DNA of 64,000 bases. Source: RECM01 sp047921215 (GTDB lineage: Bacteria > Bacteroidota > Rhodothermia > Balneolales > Cyclonatronaceae). Below, one piece after another: positions 26,093 through 35,280 of the stretch (position 1 is the stretch's first letter; each line of letters starts with the position of its first letter). The notes beneath the pieces are model-generated. The model was not told the origin of the DNA. It ran no database searches and worked only from the letters and a program-made list of their open reading frames with translations. The position numbers were made by a program, and so were the translations under genes. Location: the NCBI GenBank assembly GCA_047921215.1, contig JBLRWO010000002.1, positions 132,303-196,302 on the forward strand. The letters are read 5' to 3'.

Positions 26093-27604
26093 ATGCACAT
26101 GAAAGAGATCCGCATATCCACAAGCAATCTGTACGGCGACCTGCAGAAAAGCATGGGGCGATTGCGTTCCGGTAGCGACCGTGTGCAGAAATCCCGTAAA
26201 ATCGTGGAAAATGCGCTCACCGACGGAAATGCCTATTATGGCATTAATACCGGTTTCGGAGGTCTGGCCTCGCGCCGGATCAGCAGCGAACAGCTTGAAC
26301 AGCTGCAGCGGAACCTGATAATCAGCCACTCGGTTGGCGTTGGCGACCTGGTACCCCGCGAAATCAGCCGGCTGATGCTTCAGCTCAAAATACATACCCT
26401 CGGTATCGGGTATTCCGGTGTATCCCTGCCCGTTTTTGAACGGTTACTGAAATTTGAAGAACTGGACCTCATTTCCTGTATCCCGTCAAGGGGCAGCCTG
26501 GGGGCATCGGGCGATCTTGCCCCGCTGGCCCACATGTCGCTCCCCCTCATCGGGGAAGGGACCTTCTGGGGGCAGAACAGTGAACCGGTTCCCGCACGAA
26601 AGCTGCTCGAATACCACGGTCTCGAACCCGTAACGCTTCAGGCCAAAGACGGGCTATCTCTGATCAACGGCACCCAGCTGATGTCGGCTTATGGCGCTTG
26701 GATTCTGGAACAGTTGCCACATACACTGGCCCTGGCTGATCTGCTGGCCGCCATGAGCATCGAGGCCATCCAGGGGAGCATCACCCCGTTCGACAGCCGG
26801 ATACAGCAGGTAAGGCCACATCCCGGGCAGGCAAAAGTGGCTGAAAACATCCGGTTCCTTCTTCAGGAAAGCGAAATTCTGGAATCGCACCGGCACTGCG
26901 GCAAGGTTCAGGATCCCTATTGCCTGCGCTGTGTGCCGCAGGTACATGGGGCAACACGCGATGCCATCGCCCATGTAGCCGAAGTGATAGACCGCGAGAT
27001 CAACTCCGTGAACGACAATCCGCTGGTGTTCGAGAATGGCGACATCATCAGTGGCGGAAATTTCCACGGGCAGCCGCTCGCCCTGGCCCTGGATTATGCC
27101 GCGATCGCCATCGCGGAGCTGGCCTCCATATCGGAACGCAGAACCTATCTGCTGCTTGAGGGTCACGATGGCCTGCCGGAACTGCTGATGAAAGAGACCG
27201 GTATTAACTCCGGGTTCATGATGCCCCAGTACACGGCCGCTGCCCTGGTTTCAGAAAACAAGGTGCTCTGTCACCCGGCATCCGTCGATTCCATCCCAAC
27301 AAGCCTCGGCCAGGAAGATCACGTAAGTATGGGCAGCATCAGTGCAGTCAAACTGCTTCAGGTCTTCAAAAATGTACAGCATGTTCTGGCCATTGAACTG
27401 ATGACAGCCGCGCAGGCGCTCGATTTCAGGCAACCCCTGAAACCGGGAGTGGGAGTTGAGTTTGCCCACAGGTATGTCCGCTCGGTCATACCCCATGTTG
27501 AACAGGATGTGGTCTATAATAACTACCTCTCCCTCTGTCACAAGATAGTAACCAGCCGGGATCTGGTCGGGCATATTACCGAAAACCTGGGTCCACTCCA
27601 TTAA
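26093..27604 (+). CDS. hutH: Histidine ammonia-lyase
   Basis: The enzyme converts histidine to urocanate and ammonia, the first step of histidine degradation. The 503-residue product has the triad Ala138-Ser139-Gly140 (in RGSLGASGDLAPLAHM) that cyclises to the MIO cofactor. It also has the N-terminal YGINTGFGGL, plus SVNDNPL and GGNFHGQPLALALD in the catalytic core. Possible starts are TTG 26090, ATG 26093 and ATG 26099; none has a clear ribosome-binding site. It is followed after 6 bp by hutI, so the two are co-transcribed. Confidence 0.95.
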   Translation: MHMKEIRISTSNLYGDLQKSMGRLRSGSDRVQKSRKIVENALTDGNAYYGINTGFGGLASRRISSEQLEQLQRNLIISHSVGVGDLVPREISRLMLQLKIHTLGIGYSGVSLPVFERLLKFEELDLISCIPSRGSLGASGDLAPLAHMSLPLIGEGTFWGQNSEPVPARKLLEYHGLEPVTLQAKDGLSLINGTQLMSAYGAWILEQLPHTLALADLLAAMSIEAIQGSITPFDSRIQQVRPHPGQAKVAENIRFLLQESEILESHRHCGKVQDPYCLRCVPQVHGATRDAIAHVAEVIDREINSVNDNPLVFENGDIISGGNFHGQPLALALDYAAIAIAELASISERRTYLLLEGHDGLPELLMKETGINSGFMMPQYTAAALVSENKVLCHPASVDSIPTSLGQEDHVSMGSISAVKLLQVFKNVQHVLAIELMTAAQALDFRQPLKPGVGVEFAHRYVRSVIPHVEQDVVYNNYLSLCHKIVTSRDLVGHITENLGPLH

Positions 27605-27610
27605 TTCCAT

Positions 27611-28861
27611 ATGCCCGTTCTGAAAAACATATCCGTTCTCTATACCTGCCCGCCCGGTGGCGGTCAGTCGGATGTCGGCGAAATCCGGAATGCCGCCATG
27701 GTATGGGCCGACGGACAGATTATCTGGACGGGACCGGAAGCCGATCTGCCCTCCTCTTACAGTGGGTACCTTATTCAGGATGCCCGGGGAAGAATGGTCA
27801 TACCCGGGCTTATCGACTGCCACACCCACCTGGCCTTCGGCGGATGGCGGGCCGATGAATTTGAGATGCGATCACTGGGTCAAACCTATCTGGATATTGC
27901 CAAAGCGGGCGGTGGAATTCTGAGTTCCGTTTCATCCACCCGGGAATTACCGCCCGATAAATTGCTTGCCAAGTGCAGGATACTCCTTTCCGATATCATC
28001 AGGCTCGGGGTCACCACCATAGAGGCAAAGACCGGCTACGGGCTCAATGTGGATACGGAACTGGCCGTACTGCGGGTTTACCGGCAACTGAACAACCTCG
28101 GCCCGGTCGATGTGATTCCCACCTATCTGGGTGCACACGCCATACCACCTGAATTTTCAGATGACCGCAGAAAATACATCAGGGCCATCATCAATACAAT
28201 CATTCCCATGGTGCAGATTGACGGGGCGGCACGGTTTATCGATGTATTTGTTGAAGATTCCGCATTTACGGCCGATGAGGCCCGGCGGATCCTCGGGGCG
28301 GGACAGGAATACGGACTTCGTGCCAAAATTCATGCCGATCAGCTCAGCGCGTGCGGGGGTGCCGAACTGGCTGCCGAAGTTGGTGCGGTTTCCGCAGATC
28401 ACCTGGAAATGATCACCGATCAGGGTATACAGCGCCTGTCAAAGGCCGGAGTGGTTGCCGTAAGCCTTCCGCTTGCCTCCTTTTATCTGCGCCAGCCGGC
28501 CCTGCCCGCCCGGAAACTGATCAACAGCGGCGTTCCCGTTGCGGTAGCCACCGATTTCAACCCGGGATCAGCCCCGTCCTGGCATCTGCCCCTTGCCATG
28601 ACCATGGCCTGTACCATGCAATCGATGAGTCCGGCTGAAGTACTCAAGGGCGCGACCATCTATGCAGCCCGGGCGCTGTCGGCTGATGATACCATTGGCT
28701 CCCTCATGCCCGGAAAGCAGGCTGATTTTGCCATTATCGATGCACCGGATGTGAATCACTGGCTCTACCATTTCCGCCCGAATGCCTGTGTAACCACCTG
28801 CAAAAAGGGATTATATGTTTACGACATCTCGGAGAAGGCCCCAGTCTATCCCTGGTACTGA
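27611..28861 (+). CDS. hutI: Imidazolonepropionase
   Basis: The 416-residue amidohydrolase opens the imidazolone ring to give formiminoglutamate, the third step of histidine degradation. The metal motif is DCHTHLAFGG, followed by KTGYGLN, a HADQ motif in the second metal/substrate region, AVSADHLE, and ATDFNPGSAPS near the C-terminus. It has no signal peptide. No formiminoglutamate-processing gene (hutG/hutF or ftcD) is adjacent; that function must lie elsewhere. Confidence 0.95.
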   Translation: MPVLKNISVLYTCPPGGGQSDVGEIRNAAMVWADGQIIWTGPEADLPSSYSGYLIQDARGRMVIPGLIDCHTHLAFGGWRADEFEMRSLGQTYLDIAKAGGGILSSVSSTRELPPDKLLAKCRILLSDIIRLGVTTIEAKTGYGLNVDTELAVLRVYRQLNNLGPVDVIPTYLGAHAIPPEFSDDRRKYIRAIINTIIPMVQIDGAARFIDVFVEDSAFTADEARRILGAGQEYGLRAKIHADQLSACGGAELAAEVGAVSADHLEMITDQGIQRLSKAGVVAVSLPLASFYLRQPALPARKLINSGVPVAVATDFNPGSAPSWHLPLAMTMACTMQSMSPAEVLKGATIYAARALSADDTIGSLMPGKQADFAIIDAPDVNHWLYHFRPNACVTTCKKGLYVYDISEKAPVYPWY

Positions 28862-28874
28862 ATAACCTATGTGG

Positions 28875-28988
28875 CCCCTCAGTATCCCCTGGGCTAAATA
28901 ATCGAACGGTCCACTCCGAATCCCTGCTGATAAGTAACAGAAAAGCTCCCCTACCGAATCCCCGGAACCAAATAAGCGAAACGGCCTA
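28875..28988. repeat. Imperfect ~40-bp direct repeat between hutI and the next gene
   Basis: Segments at 28875-28912 and 28948-28988 share CCCCT, then ATCCCC, then CTAAATAATCGAACGG versus CCAAATAAGCGAAACGG. The second copy runs into the 3' end of the convergent minus-strand gene. No function is apparent. Confidence 0.4.
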
Positions 28989-29903
28989 TTGATCCAGAAA
29001 CTGCCTGATGACCTGATGCAGGCGTTCTTTTTCGGTGAGCATTTCCAGCCAGTTGTCCGGAATAACCGCCTCCCCGCCAAATGCGGCACTCAGACTGCCC
29101 AGGTAAAAACCGACACCGCTGCTCGATCCTCCCTGGTTTACCGCGGCTATAAGCGCTTCATCGTAGCGGCCGCCGAATTGGTAGAAAACCGCACCAACGA
29201 AGGCGAGAACATTCTGTGCCGACGGGTCAATTCCACCGCATGCCCGCGCGATGTCGCTCAAGTCCCCATCCAGCAGCGGCTCGACCAGTTGCATCCTGCG
29301 TTTCATTTTGTGATCGCCGGGAAATCTTTCCTCCGCTTCCTCTGTAAACGACATCACTCTTTGCAAAAACTCCTTTTTATTCAGAGTAACCTGGTTCTGG
29401 CTGTACAACCAGTGAAGCAGCCGCATATAGATCCAGGTACCGTGTTTCCAAACTGCGGAAACGGGTTCCAGAGACCGGATCCAGTCTGTTGCCTCTTCTT
29501 CACCAAGACTGCCGTTCAGCATCTGCCATGCACCGGGCAGGGCGAAGGCAAAGGTGTAATGCCCTTCGTCAGGAAACGGTGGCCACGGGAACGTAGAATG
29601 TTTGGGCCATTTTTGCGGGTACCGGGCAAAGGATTCTTTCAGATGGGATGCAAACTGCTGCAGGTCCGGAAGCGGATGCGATGCCCGAAGCACAGCAATC
29701 AGGGCTTCTGTTTGCCTGGCTATACTGCCTGCAGGCATCGCTGCATAATCTGATGACTCCCGGCGTGCAACCAGGCTGTCGATATGGCCAAAATCGGAAG
29801 TTACCTGCCCGGGATCCAGCCCTTCGACAGGTAATCCAAGTGATTCTCCGACTGCCGCGCCCAGGCACGACGCAATAAAACGATCCGCAATATTTAAATG
29901 CAT
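28986..29903 (-). CDS. ADP-ribosylglycohydrolase-fold protein lacking metal-binding acids
   Basis: The 305-residue protein has the overall pattern of the ADP-ribosylglycohydrolase (DraG/ARH) family: GAAVGESLGLPVEG at the N-terminus, an all-helical body, and a C-terminal AAVNQGGSSSGVGFYLGSLSAAFGG block followed by PDNW. The family's two Mg-binding signatures are changed: where TDDT is expected it reads IARQT, and where GGDTDT is expected it reads GGSSSG. The usual GDALG is GESLG. It is therefore probably not a metal-dependent hydrolase and may bind ADP-ribose or act structurally, as described for crystallin-like members of this fold. It is convergent with hutI. Confidence 0.75.
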   Translation of the reverse strand: MHLNIADRFIASCLGAAVGESLGLPVEGLDPGQVTSDFGHIDSLVARRESSDYAAMPAGSIARQTEALIAVLRASHPLPDLQQFASHLKESFARYPQKWPKHSTFPWPPFPDEGHYTFAFALPGAWQMLNGSLGEEEATDWIRSLEPVSAVWKHGTWIYMRLLHWLYSQNQVTLNKKEFLQRVMSFTEEAEERFPGDHKMKRRMQLVEPLLDGDLSDIARACGGIDPSAQNVLAFVGAVFYQFGGRYDEALIAAVNQGGSSSGVGFYLGSLSAAFGGEAVIPDNWLEMLTEKERLHQVIRQFLDQ

Positions 29904-29963
29904 CTGTCTGTCTCTTTTGCTGTGGATATTAACGGAATTTACTTCAATAAAAAAGATTAGCCC

Positions 29964-30650
29964 TTACTTTTCGGTACTTTCCGCAATTCCCCTGTTTACA
30001 GGTTCTTCCGTAATACCTCCCAGCAGTTCGGCAAGTTCATCAAGAATATGCATCAGATGATCGCGGCTTCCTGCCGATGCGGGATAGTACACCAGGTAAC
30101 CTACATTTTGTGATGCTGCGTCTGTTTTGGTGAACATGGAATCCTTAACAGGATTAATTACCGGCTTCCGCGAGGAACCGTCATCTGTCAACACCCCGCA
30201 GACCAGATCTTTCAGGTCGATCTCCTGCCCCGATTCATTGAACACATACTTCTCCCCGGCCTGGCCAAGATCCAGCGTCAACGGCCTTCCCCCCGCTTTG
30301 TCAATATCCCATAGTGATATGGGCACCATATAGTTAAGAGATATATAATTGTTTATATCGACAGCGGTGTTTATCCGCGGAAAATGTCCTTCCTGTGCGG
30401 CCCTGAGCAGATACTCCGAGGCCGGTTTTGCCCTGCCCGTCGGTTTATAGGATCCATTTCTGAGCATATCTCTTGATGCCAGCCGGAACGCCTCTGCCTG
30501 CCCTCCGGTTCCGCTTTTCCGGTTTTCAAGCAGCCTGGCAAGCCGTTCGTCCAGTTCACCGTTTTTTTTGTCGATGATAATAGCACGGGCCTCGACTACT
30601 CCGGCCAGCATTTTCACGGGTGAGATAAGGGATACATGGTTCATCGTCAT
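29964..30650 (-). CDS. Stand-alone B3/B4 (PheT-like) tRNA-binding domain protein
   Basis: The 228-residue cytoplasmic protein matches the B3/B4 domain of phenylalanyl-tRNA synthetase beta subunit (COG3382 type): KPASEYLLRAAQEGHFPRIN, then VDINNYISLNYMVPISLWDID, then the VCGVLTDDGSSRKP and DSMFTKTDAASQNVGYLVYY blocks. In PheT this domain edits Tyr-tRNA(Phe); stand-alone copies are widespread and little studied, and may act as trans-editing or deacylating factors. It lies 60 bp after the degenerate ADP-ribosylglycohydrolase-like gene (same strand, downstream) and is divergent from the S9 peptidase. An alternative start is ATG 30644. Confidence 0.72.
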   Translation of the reverse strand: MTMNHVSLISPVKMLAGVVEARAIIIDKKNGELDERLARLLENRKSGTGGQAEAFRLASRDMLRNGSYKPTGRAKPASEYLLRAAQEGHFPRINTAVDINNYISLNYMVPISLWDIDKAGGRPLTLDLGQAGEKYVFNESGQEIDLKDLVCGVLTDDGSSRKPVINPVKDSMFTKTDAASQNVGYLVYYPASAGSRDHLMHILDELAELLGGITEEPVNRGIAESTEK

Positions 30651-30861
30651 CTGTCAATCTTGTTTAAACTTATCATTCAGGATTTATTACATTAGGCAAA
30701 TATCTGTTCCGGTAAGTACGCTACTCCGGGACGTACTCAGCACCGGCCACGGAGTACCGGGTAAACAGGCCGGAATTATACATGATATTACACGTCAATA
30801 TACCATCCAGTATCTATACAGGTCCCAACTTTAATCCGTTCTTTACCAAAAACCCTAAGCC

Positions 30862-32835
30862 ATGTTGAACAAACGTTATTTCCTGATTATTCTTTTTATC
30901 GCATTGCCTGTTACCCTCTTATCCCAGGGCTTTACACCTGAACAGCTTGTACAGCTTGAACAGGTCGGAAGTGTGGTTCTGAGTCCCGACGGACAGCATA
31001 TCGCCTATACCCTCAGTGTGCCCCGCGATGAGGATGAGGATACAGGAAGAAACTATTCAGAGCTCTACATAGTGCCCGCTGCAGGCGGCACTTCTGTTCC
31101 GGTAGTTACCAAACCCAACAGTGCATCCTCACCTGCCTGGCTTGCCGATGGAAGGCTCGCATTTGCCTCCCGTATTATTGAGCACGACAATCAGAATCAG
31201 GCATATACGGTTCAGGCCAATGGTCAGAATCTGCAACGGTTAACCTTTTCGGCGCAGGGTATTATATCTTACAGAGTCTCACCGGATATGCGGCGGATAG
31301 CCTATACAGCGAGGGATCCTGTTTCCACTGCCGAACAGGCTCAATGGCAGCGCGGGTATGATATGATTGTTTACGGCAAGCACGAAAGGCCGGTCCGTCT
31401 CTGGATGCAGTCAATTGGCGACACCCGTCCCTCTGCCATTACCCCTCACGACAGAATGGTCTGGGATTATGCCTGGGCAAACGACAGCAACCGGCTATCC
31501 GTCAGGATGAGCGAAGAAACGGGTGATGACCAGAACCAGATGTTCAGTCAGATTTATATCATGCGTACGGATGGGCTCAATCCCCGTCACCTGGTTAAAA
31601 CGGACGGCAAACTCGGTATGATGGCCTGGTCGCCCGACAATAAAAAACTGGCCTATATCGGTGCGATGCGAAAAAGCGATCCGCTGGCTCAGCGTCTTTG
31701 GGTTGCTGATGTTGAAACGGGTTCAACGGCCGACATAACCCCCGAAAACTATGAGGGAACCATTGAGTGGGTCACATGGGGCGACAATAACACGCTCCTT
31801 TTTAATGCGGTTGAAGGAACGGTTACCACGCTGAACCGGATACCATCAGCCGGTGGTACACCTGCACGTATTGCTGGCGGAGGTTCCGAAATTTTCCGGA
31901 GTATCAGTCCCGATGCCCAAAACAGGACTTTTGCTGCTGCAGTCAACACTCGCCTGCATCCCAATGAAGTGTATCGCGGCAATTTTCAGGACGGAAGCCT
32001 GAGGCGGATTACACAGCATAATAATACGCTGAATGCAATTACATTCGGAGAGCAGAGCACAATCGAATGGCCCGGTGCCGACAATCTCATCATTCAGGGC
32101 GTTCTTGTATTGCCTGTCGATTATTTGGAAGGACAACGCTACCCGCTTGCGATCCTGCCACATGGCGGTCCGGAGGGCGTCAGTATGGACGGCTGGAATA
32201 CCAGGGCACTCTATCCTGCCCAGGTGCTGGCCGCGAACGGATATGTCGTACTGAAGCCCAACTACCGTGGAAGTGCCGGACGTGGTTCACACTTTGCCAT
32301 GGCCAACCACCGCGACCTGGGTGGCAAGGAGTTTGATGATGTATTGCTGGGCATCGATCATCTTCACCGGCAGGGACTTATCGACCGCAACAGGGTAGGT
32401 ATCTCGGGCACCTCATACGGGGGATATTTTTCGGCCTGGGCCGGAACCCGTCATTCCGACCGGTTTGCGGCGGCCATCACATTTGCAGGGCTATCCAACT
32501 GGATTTCCTTTACCGGAACTACTGACATCCCGCATGAAATGTCGGAAGTTCACTGGGATCTGTGGTGGTTCGACAATCCCGGCCAGTACTGGGACCGTTC
32601 ACCCGTGGCACATCTGGAACGGGCATCCACCCCCATCCTGGTTGCTCACGGACTTGCCGACGACCGCGTGCATCCCGAACAGTCTCTCCAGTTGTACAAT
32701 TTTCTGAAAATCAGGGATATCCCCACCGGGCTGGTGATGTATCCGCGTGAACCGCACGGCTTGCTGGAACGATCGCATCAGCTCGATTACATGCACCGGG
32801 TTCTTGACTGGTTCAACCGTTATCTCGGAAACTGA
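30862..32835 (+). CDS. Secreted S9 prolyl oligopeptidase family peptidase
   Basis: The 657-residue protein has a signal peptide (about 1-22), an N-terminal WD40/TolB-like beta-propeller (to about residue 390) and a C-terminal alpha/beta hydrolase. The catalytic Ser518 lies in GTSYGG, the Asp is 600 or 601 in HGLADDRVH, and the His is 632 in PREPHG. The layout matches acylaminoacyl-peptidase-type S9C enzymes, which remove N-terminal blocked residues or short peptides from oligopeptides. It is probably periplasmic. The gene stands alone, with a strong terminator about 175 bp downstream. Confidence 0.9.
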   Translation: MLNKRYFLIILFIALPVTLLSQGFTPEQLVQLEQVGSVVLSPDGQHIAYTLSVPRDEDEDTGRNYSELYIVPAAGGTSVPVVTKPNSASSPAWLADGRLAFASRIIEHDNQNQAYTVQANGQNLQRLTFSAQGIISYRVSPDMRRIAYTARDPVSTAEQAQWQRGYDMIVYGKHERPVRLWMQSIGDTRPSAITPHDRMVWDYAWANDSNRLSVRMSEETGDDQNQMFSQIYIMRTDGLNPRHLVKTDGKLGMMAWSPDNKKLAYIGAMRKSDPLAQRLWVADVETGSTADITPENYEGTIEWVTWGDNNTLLFNAVEGTVTTLNRIPSAGGTPARIAGGGSEIFRSISPDAQNRTFAAAVNTRLHPNEVYRGNFQDGSLRRITQHNNTLNAITFGEQSTIEWPGADNLIIQGVLVLPVDYLEGQRYPLAILPHGGPEGVSMDGWNTRALYPAQVLAANGYVVLKPNYRGSAGRGSHFAMANHRDLGGKEFDDVLLGIDHLHRQGLIDRNRVGISGTSYGGYFSAWAGTRHSDRFAAAITFAGLSNWISFTGTTDIPHEMSEVHWDLWWFDNPGQYWDRSPVAHLERASTPILVAHGLADDRVHPEQSLQLYNFLKIRDIPTGLVMYPREPHGLLERSHQLDYMHRVLDWFNRYLGN

Positions 32836-33009
32836 TTTTATCGGATTCCCGGATTCCGATTTAGACCAACCGGAATCCGGGTTTACAGATTATTCCGCCC
32901 GGATAACTGATTCCGCCATGTGTATCTGAAAGGGACGGTAATCCTTGCATCGGTAAATGCGATTCAGGTACTGTACCAACTGTGTTTCCGGCAATCTGAA
33001 ATTTGAGGG

Positions 33010-33058
33010 AAAAGCCGTATTTTTAAGCGCAATAAGCACAATAAAAATACGGCTTTTT
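33010..33058 (+). terminator. Strong hairpin terminator between S9 peptidase and mnmG
   Basis: Stem AAAGCCGTATTTTT (33011-33024) pairs with AAAAATACGGCTTT (33043-33056) around an 18-nt loop and runs into a T tract (33053-33058). It ends about 65 bp before mnmG. The A-rich left flank could also let it work on the other strand. Confidence 0.8.
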
Positions 33059-33124
33059 CAGTTATCGCTTATCTGGCTCAACCAGCATTTAAAAGTTGTA
33101 AATCAATATAAATCAATGGTATAG

Positions 33125-35011
33125 ATGTCTTCCCTGTATTCGCATTTCGATGTAATCGTAGTTGGCGGCGGTCATGCCGGCAGCGAAGCTGCCGCGGCCT
33201 CAGCACAGATGGGGTGTAAAACCCTCATGATAACGATGAATCTGAATGCCATCGGTCAGATGTCCTGTAATCCAGCCATGGGCGGAGTGGCCAAAGGGCA
33301 ACTTGTACGGGAAATCGATGCCCTCGGCGGACTGTCCGGTATTGTCTCAGACCGGTCCGGCGTACAGTTCAGGATGCTCAACAGGAGTAAGGGTCCGGCC
33401 ATGTGGAGCCCTCGGTCTCAGAATGACCGTGCGCTCTATGCACAGGTCATGCGGGAAGAGCTGGAGAAAAAAGAGAACCTCTACTTCCGCCAGGACAATG
33501 TTACATCCATTCTTGTAAATGACAAAAAGGAAGTATTTGGCGTTGAGACCCAGAGCGGCCAGCAGATTTTATCTCATACCGTTATTGTTACAGCTGGTAC
33601 GTTTCTGAATGGAATCATTCATATCGGGGAAAAGCAATACGGAGGCGGGCGCTCGGGAGAGCGGGCCTCAAGCGGTATAACCGAATGTCTCGAAACGCAC
33701 GGCTTTGTCTCCGGGCGTCTTAAAACAGGTACTCCACCCCGCATCGATGGACGGACCATTGATTACGACAAACTTGAAATTCAGTATGGTGATGAAAATC
33801 CCCAGCCTTTTTCGTTTCTGACGGACGAACTTCCGCCTGTTGACAAACAAATGACCTGCTGGATCGGGTATACCAACAACGAGGTTCACGATGTACTTCG
33901 AACCGGTTTCGACCGCAGCCCCATGTTCAATGGCCGCATCAAATCTACCGGACCGCGGTACTGCCCGAGTATTGAAGACAAGATCAACCGTTTTGCAGAA
34001 CGGGACCGTCACCAGCTGTTTCTGGAACCTGAAGGATGGAATACCTACGAAATGTATCTGAACGGATTCAGTACCAGCCTCCCTGAAGATGTTCAGTATA
34101 ATGCACTCAAAACCATACCCGGATTTGAGAATGCGTTCATGATCCGGCCAGGGTATGCCATAGAATACGACTACTTCCCGCCCCATCAGATCAAAAGGAG
34201 CATGGAGACCAAGCTTTTGGACAATCTGTTTTTTGCCGGACAAATTAACGGCACTACCGGGTACGAAGAGGCGGCATGCCAGGGGCTGATGGCCGGAATC
34301 AACGCGGCACGCAAAGTTGCCGGGCAGGAAGCGCTGGTTCTAAAACGGTCCGAGGCCTATATCGGCGTACTGGTCGACGACCTGGTGAGTAAAGGCACCG
34401 ACGAACCCTACCGTATGTTCACATCCAGGGCCGAGCATCGCATCCTTCTAAGGCAGGATAATGCCGATCTGCGTCTTACAGAAATAGGATACAATACCGG
34501 TCTTGCTACCGGGGAGCGCATGCAGCGGTTCACACGTAAAAAAGAAAATATCGACAAACTGCACGATCTGCTCACCGATTACAGCGTCAGGCCCGAAATA
34601 TACAATCCGCTTCTTGAAACCAGGGGAACAGCAGGGCTGCGTCAAACCATCAAGCTGCCCAAACTTCTTACGCGTCCACAGTTGTCCATATTCGATTTTA
34701 TGGAAACAGACCACAATCTGAGGGAATCAGTAACAGCTATTACATCCGACCGAAACGAGATCGAGCAACTCGAAATTCGTTTCAAATACGCGGGGTATAT
34801 ACAGAAAGAATTTGAAATGGCTGAAGAGCTGAATAAAAAAGAAAGCATGGTCATACCATCCAATCTCGATTATTCGCGCATAAAAAGTCTCTCCACAGAA
34901 GGGCGGCTTAAACTCAGCAAGGTACAGCCCGAAACCATCGGGCAGGCGGGCCGGATCAGCGGCGTATCAGCAAGTGATCTGGCTGTACTGATGGTCTATC
35001 TGAAGAATTAA
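33125..35011 (+). CDS. mnmG: tRNA uridine 5-carboxymethylaminomethyl modification enzyme MnmG (GidA)
   Basis: The 628-residue FAD enzyme forms, with MnmE, the cmnm5U34 modification at the wobble base of several tRNAs. The FAD motif is VVGGGHAGSEAA at the N-terminus, followed by NPAMGGVAKG, KTGTPPRIDGRTID (with GMNM-type catalytic region) and GTTGYEEAACQGLMAG near residue 370-385. The C-terminal helical MnmE/tRNA-binding region is complete. It is followed by rsmG after 269 bp, the classical gidA-gidB order seen near many replication origins. Confidence 0.96.
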   Translation: MSSLYSHFDVIVVGGGHAGSEAAAASAQMGCKTLMITMNLNAIGQMSCNPAMGGVAKGQLVREIDALGGLSGIVSDRSGVQFRMLNRSKGPAMWSPRSQNDRALYAQVMREELEKKENLYFRQDNVTSILVNDKKEVFGVETQSGQQILSHTVIVTAGTFLNGIIHIGEKQYGGGRSGERASSGITECLETHGFVSGRLKTGTPPRIDGRTIDYDKLEIQYGDENPQPFSFLTDELPPVDKQMTCWIGYTNNEVHDVLRTGFDRSPMFNGRIKSTGPRYCPSIEDKINRFAERDRHQLFLEPEGWNTYEMYLNGFSTSLPEDVQYNALKTIPGFENAFMIRPGYAIEYDYFPPHQIKRSMETKLLDNLFFAGQINGTTGYEEAACQGLMAGINAARKVAGQEALVLKRSEAYIGVLVDDLVSKGTDEPYRMFTSRAEHRILLRQDNADLRLTEIGYNTGLATGERMQRFTRKKENIDKLHDLLTDYSVRPEIYNPLLETRGTAGLRQTIKLPKLLTRPQLSIFDFMETDHNLRESVTAITSDRNEIEQLEIRFKYAGYIQKEFEMAEELNKKESMVIPSNLDYSRIKSLSTEGRLKLSKVQPETIGQAGRISGVSASDLAVLMVYLKN

Positions 35012-35280
35012 ATCCTGGATTATGTGCCCTCACAGGAAAATAGTTCCGGAAACTATCAGCCGGAAACCTCTATGTGGACATCGCAATCAGAAATCTTAAT
35101 GCGGTAATCCATATTTATAATCAGATCATATATCACAATCCGGTAATCCGCCGTATGCTGTAACAGACCTCTCCTTTTGTATCCTTTAATCAGACATTGC
35201 AGAGGTGTAATACATCCCGTTTTTTCATCTCTCATTTAGTGTGTAAATTGAATGAATAACTTTATCTAATTACCCTTTTT

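Noticed and set aside
25778..26395. 205-codon minus-strand frame upstream of hutH
   Set aside because: It overlaps the hutH start and has no recognisable domain.
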